Source: Botryosphaeria dothidea (lineage: Eukaryota; Ascomycota; Dothideomycetes; Botryosphaeriales; Botryosphaeriaceae). From it: 64,000 bases of DNA. This document shows, piece by piece, positions 1-12,463 of this stretch. The translations under genes were made by a program, and so were the position numbers. Positions within the stretch are counted from its first letter, which is position 1, and every line of letters begins with the position of its first letter. The notes under the pieces were generated by a model. The model was not told the origin of the DNA. It did no database searches and worked only from the letters and a program-made list of their open reading frames with translations. Where the stretch lies: contig WWBZ02000016.1 in NCBI GenBank assembly GCA_011503125.2, positions 4,774,001 through 4,838,000 of the forward strand, given 5' to 3'.

Positions 1-3000
1 TCGTCGCCCCTTCGTCGCGGTTCTTCTTGCGGGTATCCCGATCTTTGACAGGCGCTGTGGCGCCCCAGAAGCCCCAAGAGTTGGTGGCATTCTTGTCGCG
101 AACGACTTTCGGGCGTTCCTTTCGCGGCTCGGGCGCAACAGGTTCCGCTGGAGGAGTTGGAGGTTTGGCAGGCTCATCAGCCGGCGGCGCATCAGGCACA
201 ACTTCTGCTGGAGGGACCTCGGGCATCGCAGGGGGTTCGGGCGCGTCCATGTCGACGATCTCTCCGAACATATTAGACCTCGCTGCACTGCTCTTGCTCT
301 TCTTCTTCTTGTCCTTATCTTTCTTACTCTTCTTCTCCGGCGCAGGCGCAGGTTCGGGTTCGACAGGAGGCGGAGGAGGAGGAGGAGGTGGTGGTGGTGG
401 TGGTGGTGGTGGCGCAACTATTTCGAAAAGTGGTTCGTCTTCAGGGAAGCCGCCAGGGACTGGTGTGTGAACTTCGGGAACGTCAAGTACCGGGTCAGGT
501 GGAACTTCCAGTGCTTCGGGCACGGGCGCAGGCTCGGGTTCAGGCTCCTTGTCTTTGCTCTTCTTCGATTTAGAAGATTTCTTCTCAGCCTTTTTGTCCT
601 TCGACGACTTCTTCGTGGGAGGTGGTTCCACGATCTCGACCGGTGGCGGTGGCGGCACGTCTTCCGCTGGAGGCGGGTCAGCAAGCGCCTCGGGTTCAGG
701 TTCGGGCTCGACAACGGGTGGTTCAGGTTCGGGGGGCGGAGGCGGCGGCTCCTCGACCGCTTCGAACGCCTTGAGGCGATCGCTAATCTTTGCGCCCTTC
801 TTCGTCTTCTTCAGTTTTCCAGAGGGCGGAGGCGACGGTTCAGGCGGCGGAGGTGGAGGCTCAGCCTCGACAGCCGCGGGGTCAGCTGCCGTTTCCTCAT
901 CGGGTATAGCGTCGTGTGCCGTGAGATCCTTTCCGCCAAATTTCTTGGTTTTCTTGAGTGACACACCCCAGAAATTGCCCCATGAATTATCCGCCGCGGG
1001 GGGCGCCTCGGGAACGGCCTCAGGCACCGGTTCGGGCTGGGGCTCAGGCTCAGGAGCGGGCTCTTCTGGCGGAGGTGGTGGAGGAAGAGGCTCTTCTTCG
1101 ACAGCCTTGCCCTTCTTCTTCTTCTTTTTCTCCTTCTTGGACAGAGGCGCCTCATCTATGATTTCGACAATCTCGTTCGGATCAGGTTCAATAGCCTTCG
1201 CGGCCTCAGCAGCTGCGGCTTCTTCAGCCGCCTTCGCTACGCGTTCGGCTTCTTCAGCTTCCTGTGCTGCGCGTTCGGCCTCTTCCTTCTCAAGCTTCTC
1301 TTTTTCCTCACGCTCCTTGGCTTCCTTCTTCTCTTGCTTTTCCTTCTCTTTCTTCTCCTTCTCCAGTTCCTTCTTAGTCTTCTTCTTGTCCGTAGAGCTC
1401 GAGCCCCACAGACTTCCCCATCCTGAGCTCTTGGCCTCTTTTTCCTTCTTCTTTTCGGGCTCTGGTGGCGGCGGCGGTACGTCGATAATGGGCTCGGGTT
1501 CAGGATCGAGGAGAGGGTCGGCTTCGGGCTCGGGCGGTGCGCCTTCGTCGATGATCTGGACAATGTCGTCGGGATGGCCGTCGGCCTCGTCGCCGAGGAT
1601 ATCGACTAGCGGGGGCGGGGGTGGAACTTGTGCAGCGGAAACTTCTTCAGTTAGCTTACTCTTCTTTCCCTTTTTGTTCTTCTTGCTCGTGGTCGTAGGA
1701 GCCCAAGAGAAGTCATCATCTGCGGGCGGCGGAGGCGCTTCAATCGCGAGAGGCTCCGGAGGGGGTGGTGGAGGTGGGGGCTCGATTGCCGCTGGAGCAG
1801 CCTCCTCTGGCGGAGTAGGCGCTGGCGGGAAGTCAAACGCAGCGGCGGCGCCCTTCTTCTTTTTCTTGTCCTTCTTGCCCGTAGTCCAACCAAGTCCCCA
1901 TCCGTCGTCCTCTGGCGCACCGCTCTCAGTGATGCCGTCAGGCTGCTGGACTGCGGTTGTCGGGTCCTCGCCAACAACCTCCACTGGACCATCTTTCGAG
2001 CTCTTCTTCTTTTTCTTATCTTTCTTCCCTACGTCCCAGCCCCAGTCATCCTCGCCATCAACCTTCGGCTCATCGACCGCGTCTGGCTGCATAACTTCGG
2101 CTACTGGTAGTTCGGGTTCGGGCGCAGGAGGGGGAGGTTCGATCTCTGCCAACAGACCTTTCTTTTTCTTTTTCTTATCCTTGGCGCTTCCACCACCCCA
2201 TGAAAAACTCCAATCGTTATCTTCTTGTGCGGGTTCGGGGACGACGACGACGGGTGGAGGAGGTGGGGGAGTTTCCTCAGCCGCTGCAGCTCCCTTCTTC
2301 TTCTTCTTGTCCTTCTTCGAGGCAGTCCCCCAACCGCCCCACTCATCGTCAGGCGTAGCGTCGACCGCTGCGGTCGGAGCGGCTATTTCGTCATCGGGGA
2401 CAATGACGACGGCGGGCTCCTCTGGCGGTGGGTCTGGCTCAGCCTTACCCTTCTTCTTTTTCTTGTCCTTCTTCGAGGCAGTTCCCCAGCCACCCCAGTC
2501 ATCTTCAGCGGCGGGTTCAGGTTCCGGAGGAGGTGGCGGCGGCGGCGGTGGCTCTGGAACAGGCTCCGGATCAGGGTCAACGGTTTTGCCCTTCTTTTTC
2601 TTTTTGTCTTTCTTCGAGGCAGTTCCCCATCCACCCCACTCATCTTCCGCGACTGGCTCGACTGGCGCTGGCGGTTCGGGTTCGGGCTCAGGCTCGGGAG
2701 CTGTAGGGGGCTCGGGTTCCGGTTCGGGGTCTGTCTTGCCTTTCTTCTTCTTCTTGTCCTTCTTGGATCCGAAACTCCAGAGATCGTCCGCCGTGGCTTC
2801 TGCGGCAGCCGGAGGCTCTGGCTCAGGCGGGGGTGGCGGAGGCTCTTCAACAACCTCGACAGCTCCCTTTTTCTTCTTTTTGTCTTTCTTGGTCGTTGCT
2901 GTGCCCCAACCACCCCAAGAGTCTTCCTCCTCCTTCTTTTCTTCCGCTGCAGCGCCGAACCCAAAGTTGAAGCCTGTGTCGGTCTTCTTGGAGTTGCCAA

Positions 3001-4397
3001 AGCCCCACGCATTGCTGGCGTCGACAGCATCATTGGCAGCTTCATCTTTCTTGTCCACGGCCGAGAAGCCCCAGCTGGTCGCGCCCCAGCTGAAGCCGGT
3101 GCTTCCTCCAAAGCCGGTACCTTTGGATTCAGCACCGCCGAACGAGAGGTCGATTTTTGGGGCACCTGAGCCGTCGCCCAGGTCAACGCTTTCGAAATTC
3201 ATGTCGCCGGCATTGTCAGGAGCAGCGGGCGCGGGAGGAGGTGGAGGAGGAACGGGGTCTGCGTTCTGCTGCCACAATTTGGTAAGCTATCTTAGCGCCA
3301 GCTAGCCAGCCGCCTCCCCTATTTCCCCGGATATTGACCACGTGCAGTAACGTCCGGTATGACGCCGCCAAAGGGATGATCATCAGCTGTGTGCTTACCT
3401 TGCCCTTCTTCTTTTTCTTCGACTTTGCCGTCGTGAAGCCTCCCCACTCATCGTCCGGATTCGCGTCGCCGGCGCCGGCCGTGGGATCTCCCCAAGCGTC
3501 GGTTGCCCCAGCGTCAGCAGGAGCAGCTTCCGCCGCCTCCTCTTCAGCCTTCTTGGCCTCCTCCTCGGCCTTCTTCTCCTCTTCCTCTTCGTCGGCACTC
3601 TTGCCCTTCTTTTTCTTCTTGTTCTTCTTGCCGCCGCCGCCGCCGACGTCGTTCCAGTCGTCGCCATCGTCGCCTCCACCGTTGTTGTCGTCACCTCCGC
3701 CCCCATCCCCTCCTGCACCTCCGCCGTCTCCGCCATCTGCTCCTCCCGCACCGTCTCCGCCGTCTCCCGCGCCTGCATCGTTCTTCTTCTTATCCCCTTC
3801 GTCGTCGCTCAGCGCCCAAGCCGCGGTTTTCTGCGCAGCCTTCTTTTTTTTCTTTGCATGCTCGCGGACATTGTCCACACTCGAGAAGTCCACCTTCGGC
3901 CTCGCACGCTCCTTCTCGAGCAACTCGATCGACGACAAAGGCGGGGAGGGCGGAGACGCAGGCTCAGGCGCGCGCAGAGGTCCGTACGGCGGAGGCGGTG
4001 TCGGTGCGGACAGTGGGGCGGCGGCGATCCTCGCGGTGGCCAGCGCATCGCTCGCCGTGTAATCGGGCGGCGTGTCGTCGAGCGTGTCCTCGTACGCCGG
4101 GGCGGGCTCCTGCTGTTGCTGCGGCGCTGTTGACGACCGCAGGCGCGCGTCCAGCTCGTCCCTCCACGTGGTGTCGTGCTCCTGCGCGAGCGCGGCGAGG
4201 AACCGTGCCGAGATGAGCGCCCGGGCGATCCGCCATCGCAGCGCCTCGAGGCCGGACGTCTTGCTGCTGCGGTGGTATGCGCTTTGCGCCTCAGTCGGCG
4301 GCGGGCTGCGCGACGGCCGAGTCTTTCGTCGGGGCGATGTCGAAGGCGGTGCGCGGAGCGCCGCTGCTGCGGGTAGTGCTATTGCTGCGGTGGCCAT
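1..4397 (-). CDS. WG-repeat / Lys-block low-complexity protein, C-terminus cut by window edge
   Basis: I do not recognise a named family. Exon 1 is 4397-3399 (333 codons, ATG in ACCATGG context). Exon 2 runs from 3265 (or 3268) off the left edge with no stop, giving at least about 1,420 residues. The intron of about 130 bp has a GTAAGC donor and a GCAGCAG acceptor. The N-terminal ~130 residues look ordered and include DTPPDYT. The rest is a periodic low-complexity array: an acidic DD/DE, a Trp-Gly core (EWGGWGTAS, DDWGWDVG, NSWGFWG), a basic KKDKKKKKGK block, then a Pro/Glu linker. About 14 cores lie near 3445, 3075, 3005, 2918, 2777, 2635, 2490, 2337, 2200, 2040, 1900, 1710, 1420, 980 and 70. 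Between 1370 and 1200 there is a Lys/Glu/Ala segment that is probably helical. A Pro run sits at 370-412. The long open plus-strand frame over 549-3305 is the antisense of this composition. Function is unknown; the regular WG/GW cores suggest multivalent binding. Confidence 0.8.
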
Positions 4398-6713
4398 GGT
4401 TTAGACTGCTCGAGAATTCGAAGACGGCGCACTGTGTGGATGGAGTCGAGGTGTCGGGGCACATCTGAGCTCTTAGAATTTTTTACTCGCGTGGTAGCTG
4501 TGCGGGAGAGTGAGACCTCAGTGAGCCGGCGTGCGACGCCGGATGGAGGGAGAAAACGCGCGGCGCGAGAGAATGGGTATATGGAGGCGTTGATCTGCTC
4601 GTCAGAGGCGCTGCGCGGGATTTAATTAATCTCTGGTATGCGCGCACTCCAGCTTGACGTTGCGGTATGCAAGGCGCGCGCAAAAGGGTCGAGCAGCAAA
4701 AAAAGTAGACAGCCACCCTGGGAGCAAAAAATAAAAAAGTAAGCTGAGAACGAGGCGAGCCAGAAGAGAGATGAAATGTGTCGGCAGGGCGTTTGCTCGA
4801 GCGCCTCGGGTTTTTCGAGTGGAGGGCGAGAGGGGGGAGAAATCCTGCTTATTTCCGTCTGAGGCGTTGGCGGAGGGTTACGCAAAGAATCCCCTTTTCT
4901 GAGAGCAGCACACAACGAAGGGAGAGAAGGGTAGGTGGTTGGACTGGCGGGTCACAAGGTGCCGTTGACCAACGGGTCGTCAAAGCGCGGCACTGGCGAG
5001 CCCGTTCGTCAATCAACCCCAGCCACAGCCTGTCCACTGCCGTGTGATGGGGATCGTCGGCTGCTGGTCTCCCCGGCCAATCTTCCGCGATAGGCGGTCC
5101 GTCCCCGTTTCGAACGTGCAGATGTGTGTGCGAACGCGCTGTGACTCCCGGCAAAGGGAGAGGGGTGGCCGCCGGGCGGTATGGAGAGAGAAAGCGGCGA
5201 CGAGGGACAAGCGGCTATGTAAGTAAGGTCTGCGAGAGTGGAGCTGGCACGCGGCGGAAAAGAAAGCAGCAACAGCAAGCAGCAGCCTGCACGGGGACAA
5301 GGACGTGTCTGGCTAGGCAAAGATGTGCAACATTTTCTCTCTCCAAGCAGCGCGGGCGGCCGCTAGTCGAACACATGTACTTCCCTAGCCGCTCTCGCAG
5401 TCACTCATTCGAGGCGCTCGCAAAAACGCGCGCCGCCATCTCATGCATCATGCTCACCCCGCCGCGCCCGCTGCAGGGCGCCATCCGCGTCCGACCGCTC
5501 ACAGCTCGAGTCTGCAGCGGCTCTTGCAGTCCGCCAACGCACCTGAAATCCCCCGACTTGACAACAGCCCATGCCAGGCCCCAGGGCCCTCGGCAATCCG
5601 ACTCGTCCGCCGGCGTCTTCGCCGCCATCGCTTGGGCGCCTCTCAACCCACACACGTCTGCTCCGTCTCTCACCGCATCTTTCAAAACCCAGCCCACCAG
5701 CCCACCAGCCCACACGAGATCCGCGAACGAGCGATTGATCCCCCATCCAGGCCAACCCTGTTCCGGCCCGGCCTGCCCCACTACTGCACTCCTAGCGCCT
5801 CCGTCCAACTCGTCATGCCGCAGGGCTGGCGCGCCGCAGCGGACAGCCCGTGGCCTGCGCCGCCTCTCTCACCTCCCCGCCGTTCCAGCAACGCGAAACG
5901 AGAGATGAAAGACCTGGCCGCGGCTTGGTCTCGCGCCCGTTTCGCCCACGGCCAGCACATCTCCCCAACCCCTTCTGCCCGAACCCGCCCGCCCATCCGC
6001 CCGCTTTCGGCTATCTCACGACGCGCGCTTGACACGTTTATGTATCACCCGCTGTGCAAGTCCTTCATTTGCAACCCAGCAGATCTGGCTCGGCGCGGCG
6101 CGCTGCCGCCGGCCGTTCCGATTCTGCGACTGATCCCAGCAGTCGCGAGAAAGAAAAAGAAAAAAATATCATGACATTACGCGCAGCGAAGACACGAGGC
6201 ACTGCTCTCTCGTCTGTCGGTAACGAATCGAACCGTTCAAACAGCAAGAATTCGAACCTGCTGCTGCACGCCAACGAACTGCTGCCGCTGCCAGTCACTC
6301 CGAGTGCATCACATCCGCCCGTCCATACATACATAGCTCTGCATATATCGCGCGCGCCCCTCTAACGGATGCGATGCTCGATGCCTTGTATACGCCCCAT
6401 TCGTCCCTCTACCTTCTCCGACGTAGCGGTGCATGCGGTTCTAGGCCTACAACGATCTTCTGACATGCTCGCGAGGGCGAAAACTCGACATATGCAACTA
6501 GCGGTGGCTTGCTGATGTATAGAAAAGCATGTTGCACGTCCGCCACCGCCGAGCCCGGTAGTGGGGAGATGAGGGGCAGCTGAAAGGTAATTAGGGATGA
6601 GCCTAGGAAAAACCGGGTTTGGCGAAGGCAACGAGGTTCGAACAATGGACGTACATAACAATGGACAACCTGACCTGCAGTCGCGCGTGGCTTTGCAGGT
6701 TGCATGACACGCG

Positions 6714-6748
<35 letters not shown>

Positions 6749-7699
6749 CTGCGGATGCGGCGTTTCCTGTTGGTGTACGTGAACAGACGCGGGCCTGACC
6801 GGTCATGAGGCGGCCATTAGCGTTCTGGCTAGGAACAGGCTCGGAGACGAGGGAAAATAGAAATCTAGAAAGCGGAGTGTCGTCATTGGGACGCTGTCTT
6901 GGGGCTTCACCGTCTGATGGGCTCTGACCGCTTCCAACATGTCAGCCCGAGGAAAACCCAACGTCGAAATTGGCGGGCCGCTGTCCGTAGGCAAGAACGT
7001 CAGACATTCAAACCCTGCACCGAGGGGGATGCTGTCACAAAAACGTTGCAAAATCTCTTCATCAATGCGGTGTCACCATCGGCTGCAGGCGGCATGCCAG
7101 TCTCGCGTTACCAGACCTCACAATCTGAAGAAGCAAATAGCAATTCCACGCAATTTCCCATCCTCAATTACCAGGCAAACCCAAATATCGACGTTCAGCT
7201 ATCTCGAAAAGCAGAAGTGAATCAGAAAAAAAAATTAACAGACAAAAAATAAACAGCAACAAGCTCTACAACTACGTAAGTTCCATATTGGGGGGGTATA
7301 AAAGTTTAGGATATCACGGAAAGCAGACTGTCCCGCCGGCCGCCGAACCACCTTTTCAAATAATACGCCGGAAACCACAATACCGGTCTCTTTTCTCTAC
7401 TTGTTCTCCAAAAGGGAGGAAAAACGGGTATAAAAAAATATATAAAGTAAGAAAGTTTTGGACAGCGAAGGAAAGAAACAGTTGTCGGAGGAGTCCACTG
7501 TGGTGCTGAAATTAAAGCAATTTCATAAGAAAAAAGTAGTACGGTGAAGCAAATATGAAAAAGGTGTGCTGAGAAGAAGAAGGAAGCTAAAGAAGTTTCA
7601 GTAAAGAACGAGGAAAGTAAGCCCGTCTCCGGATGTACAAAAAAAGAACATCGACAGATGGTTCTATCGAGGATTCATTTTGCGCTGGAAAGTTGCAGT
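4398..7699. other. Intergenic, about 3.3 kb, no gene recognised
   Basis: This is the space between the divergent-facing end of the WG-repeat gene (start 4397, minus) and the 3' end of the 7.7-10.2 kb gene. The part adjoining 4397 should hold the WG-repeat gene promoter and 5' UTR. Frames here are short, overlap on both strands and have no recognisable motif, so I treat them as chance. The only distinct sequence feature is a CA microsatellite at about 6717-6745. The stretch 7100-7600 is clearly more A-rich than the rest and carries a TATAAAAG at 7297 with no gene behind it. Confidence 0.6.
6717..6745. repeat. (CA)n microsatellite
   Basis: An uninterrupted CA dinucleotide run of about 14 units in otherwise unique intergenic DNA. 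It is likely length-polymorphic; no function is implied. Confidence 0.9.
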
Positions 7700-10169
7700 T
7701 CAGACTTCCTCGTTGGGCACGCCATCGAGAATCTTCCGGGCTGCGTCAAGCCTGCGCCGCCAGATTTTCGTTTCGTAATCGTCGTCCTGAGCATTTTGAA
7801 GCCTGGAGCAGACTTGTTGAATGCTGGTCGTGAGAGCGTACAGCAAGTCCTCGTCCTTCTGCTTGAGTGGTGTGAGCTGGCCTCTTTCTTTGTGCGGGCT
7901 GAAGAACGAAGACAGGATCCTGGCTGTGGGGTCGGTCGCAATTTCAGGCGTAGAGTCGCCGGGCGAATGAATGTTCTGACTGTAGAAGCTGCCTGCAGAC
8001 CTCAGCTGCCTTTGCCCACTTGACGAGGTGTTTTGACTGTAAAAGCTGCCGGCTGATCGCAGTTGCCGTGGCCCGGTCGACATGGATCGTAGACTCTGGT
8101 TGCTGGCTTTAGGAGGAAGTCGATGACCAAGGGCTTGCTCGGTGAATTGATCGAGAGCTTCGTTGGTTTCCTCTGACTCGGCGTCTGAGCCTGAACTATT
8201 TCCCTCTGTTGCAGTCTGGAACGTAGCCACGGTCGAGATTGATTCCTGGCTGCGAGTTCGACGGTGGGGAGATAGTGCCGATTCCGGTAGTGCGGGGACT
8301 GCAGGAGGAGGCGAGGCTGGCCTAGTGGTTTCGACAGAGTCTTCAGAACTGACGCTCGTTCTTCGCTTCTCGCGGGTGTAGGTGCCCATAGCGCTGTGAA
8401 GGAAGAAATGCTCGTAATCGAAGGCATCTGCACGATCTTCATGGCGCTCGGCAACCGTCTGGGGCGCGTCTTCGTATATGCTCTCCCCGTCCGCACCCTG
8501 ATCATTGTTCTGATCCTTAAAATCATCCGTGGCCGTCGCTTCGAGATCGTCCAATACTCGGGTATCGTCAGATCCGGACTCGCTGGAATTTTCTTCGGCA
8601 TCCGCATAGTGGCTGTACTCATAGTTGGCCTCTTTTTCATGGTACCCACCATTTCGTACCTCTACAGGCGACGATCCGTTCGACATTCCGTTAGGGTGGC
8701 GGTCGGAACCACGGCTAGAGCTGTATGGTGACGTGCTATTTGTGTAGTGGTCCGTGCCGGAGTCCCAGATCTGAGCAGCAGTAAAGGGACTGGGGGTGCG
8801 AAGATTCTGGAGACTGCGCCTTTTCATCCCTTCTTCCCGGGCTCGCTCCTTTAGACTTGATATTCTCCCCTTTAGGTCTTGCATTTGTGTTCGCAGATCA
8901 CTTGTAGAGGAGGCCGAGCGTCGCAGATCAGCGCCCGATCTGTTGTAGTCTTCGTCCTCCCGAAGGGTTTCCAAGGTCGGTGAAGCCTGATAATTGGAGT
9001 TCCGTGAAAGCGAACGCAAGTTGTGCTGCTCTGGAGTTACCCAGGTGTGCCTGATAACTTCTTGGCTGCGTACACCTCTGAGTCCGCTGGAACGGTTTCC
9101 AACAGTATTTCCGAGGCTGAAATCATGTGGGGACCATTGGCCGCTAAAGCGCCCCATCGCGCTAACGGCCCGCTTCTCAGGAGGTTGACTTCTGTGCGAG
9201 AACGATGAATTTGGGGGCGATGCCATGGATATTTCGCTGTGTACGCGAGCATGGCCGGGGCTCCCATTTGAAGATAGAGGGGGGGTCTGAAAGGAGGCAT
9301 GCTTGGACTGCGGAATGTAGATGGGACCGGAGCCCCTTGGCGTTGGTGAAATACTAGACGTCCTTTTGTAATAGTGGTAAGAGGTATATGAGGGTGGGCG
9401 CTGGGGCGGAATTAGAGACTGCCGAGCACCTCTGAGGTTCCCTTCCATCAGCTGCACAGCCGTTAGCAAAACAACCCAAATTTTCTTATCGTGCGACACG
9501 TACGTTAAGTCTCTTCTTGGCATTGGCCAGAATCATCTCTGCCCTTTTGCTAAGTGCTGCAGAGGAGATTGCTTCCAAGTCCAATTCTTCCTGGCCGTCA
9601 AGCCATTGCTCATTATCCGTGTCTTCGTCGCTACCAGCAACGTAGGGCAAGCTGCCATAGCGCCCGTCACTGCCATCAGCGCTCCCACTACCATCGCTGT
9701 CTGGATGCGCAGCATCGAATCCAGCAGAGGATGGCTCGCTATCACCGTCTCCTGATCTCGCGCTTTCTTGTGCCCTGCGCTCCATGTCCCTTTGCCAATT
9801 TTGCATCACATTCGTGCGCGGCGTGCCCCTGACCATGTCATCCTCCTGGCGCGCCTGCCCTTTAGGGGTCGCGTCTCCGTCGAAGTCTCCGTCGAAGTCC
9901 TCAAAATGCGTCGAATCGTTCAGCTGGTCGGCCGGGCTCGTGGATGGACGCGAATTGGGGCCGCTTCGTCGGCCAGGAGGTGCCTTTGCCAGCTGGAAGC
10001 TCTGGCGTAGCAGGTGCGAGGGGGGCGACGGGGGACGCTGGGATCGCAGACGGGGCGACGGCGTTGAGTCTTGACCGTCGCTCAGGTCGGGAAGGATCAT
10101 GTCGGGGTTCGTAAGCGTCGGCGAGGGCGGGACCTGGGGCATCGCGCCCCAAGTCGTTAAGCTGACCAT
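7700..10169 (-). CDS. Ser-rich coiled-coil protein of unknown function
   Basis: There are two exons: 10169-9504 and 9451-7700, with stop at 7700. The 52-bp intron has a GTACGT donor and a TGCAG acceptor, and splicing joins KKRLN to LMEGN in frame, giving about 805 aa. I chose the ATG at 10169 because it sits in GCCATGG; another ATG lies 9 codons downstream. The N-terminal 200 residues are Pro/Ser/Asp-rich and disordered. A conserved-looking helical stretch (ALSKRAEMILANAKKRLN then LMEGNLRGARQSL) spans the splice junction. A coiled coil (DLRTQMQDLKGRISSLKERA) lies near nt 8880. The C-terminus is again helical (LLYALTTSIQQVCSRLQ and KIWRRRLDAARKILDG). A 13-residue segment RQLRSAGSFYSQN occurs twice in tandem near nt 7980-8070. 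There are no membrane segments or catalytic motifs. The layout would fit a cytoskeletal or scaffold protein, but that is only inference. Confidence 0.85.
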
Positions 10170-12463
10170 GGCTTGTGGGACAGGACAGAGGACCAAGGAC
10201 CTCGGTGCTCTCGAAGCGTGTAACCGTTTGACAAACGCGATCAGGGATGTCCTAGCCGGGGTGGATCATGGCGACACGGGCGGGAGCGACCAGAGCGGAG
10301 GGCGGCGGGGCCTGAGCGGGCGTCGCGCGAGCTGGGTGACTAGGCGGGCTACTGCGCGGTCGAGGCAATGCGTGGGTGCATTTTTCGTGGTTGAGAATTC
10401 GATAGTTGCCCAGCGCGCAGCGGGTGCGGTGCTGCCCTCTCACAGGGCCGGCGCGGTCTAGTCCTCTCTCAGGGGGCCAAGCCGCGAAGGGTCTGCCTCA
10501 CGGCGCACCCGCTGCGCCTGCCTTCAAGCTTCATCTCCAACACTCAACGGTCATCTTCTCCACAATCCTTGCGGCGCGCTCCACCCACATGCTGTGTGTG
10601 CTCCTGTTCCTGAGACCAGTCCGGGTTTCCACGTGCCGTTCCGATCCACCCACGAGCGTGCAGCCACGTCTTACCCACCGCCTCGCAGATCGTGTGGGCC
10701 GCCTGGAGGACCGTGGAGAAAACATGTCGACCGCTTGCAATGCGCCGCCGCCCAGCCGTCTGCCGAACGCGTCTCAAACATCCGCACGTGGGGATTCTGA
10801 CGGCTCCGTCACTGTTCGCGTTCCGCATTAGCGTTGGCCAAGGGAGCCGGCACGACGAGATGCCTCTGTAATTTTCCGGGCCGTCAAGCCTGCAATCACG
10901 TGGCGTTGCCGCGAAATCTGAGGAGTTCGAGGGTGTTGCCTCACCTGTGCGTGCCTTGCTACTTGCATCTTAGCTGATCTGCTCGATCCCTGTCGGGTTT
11001 CGATGCGGCGAGCTGCTCTTGTCGCGGGAGTGAGAGAACAAGCACAGCAAGAGTCGTCCCTCTGAGCCTCGGAACGGAAGATGCTCTCTGACTTGCTTGT
11101 CCGGGCGGGCTGCCATTATGAGCTGATTCGAGTGTTCCAGGACGTAAATTCTCAGGGGATCGCGTAGTGACGGCATGGCTGTTATGCGCCATTGCTGCTC
11201 GCCGACAGTTGCCGATCCTTCTCCAGAGTTCTTTGTGACCAGTCATCAATCTCGGTACGACAATTTATCTGCAAGCAGGTTTGACTCTAGCTACAATACG
11301 CACCGTGTCTCTCGTCTGGACCGTCTTCTTCAGCCAATGCCTGTGCACGGCATACCGCTTCCGACTTCCGCCTCCAGCCGAAGCTTGAATCAAGCTGCAG
11401 GCTGTTGAACAGAGTTTGCGGTCCCTGAGCTCCAACAAGCGCAATCGAACTGGCCGAATTGTTGGGTGCCAACACGGGGCCCAGGTCCAGGCTTCCCCAG
11501 CTCGTGACGCCATTCCTACTGCCCACCCCGCCGTGTCATGCTTGCCTGACCCGTCATTGTCAACCCTGGACGCACATGGTTCTAAGACACCAAGAAATGG
11601 CCGAGGGCTACGGACAGCCTCGACTTTCTTTTTTGCGCCTATCAGCGTGGCATTTTCTCCGGGGCTCGCGGCGGCGTCGACTGCTTAGGGATGCAGTTCA
11701 AGTCGTCATTGATTTTGGTTTTCCCCGTTTCTCGACGATGGATGACAGCAAACGGCCTGCACCCCACAGCCCGCTGATGTCGGGTCAAGCCTTCAATGGA
11801 CAGACATAGCTACTGCAGCCTGGCCTCGCAACATCAGATGCCGTAGACCGATTCTAGCAAGGATCGGCTCTTGGAGATCCATCGGAGAAAGACAACGTGC
11901 GGGCCGGGGTCGGCTCGTCGGTTAGGCGTCGATTCGAACGCCAAGGGCACAGGGGCCACTCCCGATCGCCGTACGCTCAGCGATCCATCTGGATCGTATC
12001 CTGGATAGAACCTTCAGCTTCACACCTTCTTTCCGAGCTCCGCGATGACCAGGGACTCCCCGGTAACACGATAGATAACCCCATTTGGTGGGCCATTTGC
12101 GACCGTGCAAATCTCCGCACACCGGGCAGACATACTACTGCAGGAGCTACCGCAAGGTAAGCCTCCGTGGGCAGGCCTTGCGATATTGCCTGATTTGCTT
12201 ATTGCCACGGGGCTGTGCGTCGGCTCTGCCTGCTCTGAACATGATGGATGCCTCTGCAGAATCTTTATATGCGCCGTGTCGCGTCACTTTGCCCACTGAT
12301 CCATGCCGCTCCAATTGGCTCCCCTCATGTTTGCTTCCCCTAGCCGAGAGTTCAGAAGACCATTCCCCGCCCACCTTCAGCTGAATTAATCTCACCGCGT
12401 TTCAACAAAGAGGGTCCACGGCGATCAACCACCCCTGCCATCTGAAAGGTAGCAGATGCGGAT
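10170..12463. other. Intergenic, about 2.3 kb, shared promoter region
   Basis: This lies between two divergently transcribed genes, the coiled-coil protein (minus) and the RGS-LOV photoreceptor (plus), so it must hold both promoters. I see no convincing gene. The longest open frames (for example 11459-11809 plus) have no domain-like sequence and overlap competing frames on the other strand. A TTTATATG element at about 12263-12270 lies about 195 bp before the RGS-LOV start and could be part of its promoter. Confidence 0.55.

Noticed and set aside
549..3305. 918-codon open frame on the plus strand, rich in Phe runs and Ser/Gly
   Set aside because: It is the antisense of the WG/Lys-block repeat gene: Phe runs mirror Lys codons and Gly/Ser runs mirror Pro/Glu codons. 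It has no domain.
5126..6174. Overlapping 240-260-codon plus-strand frames
   Set aside because: Three frames are open at once in GC-rich DNA, with no domain, signal peptide or conserved-looking segment.
7297..7304. TATAAAAG box on the plus strand
   Set aside because: No gene starts downstream on the plus strand; it lies in the 3' flank of a minus-strand gene.
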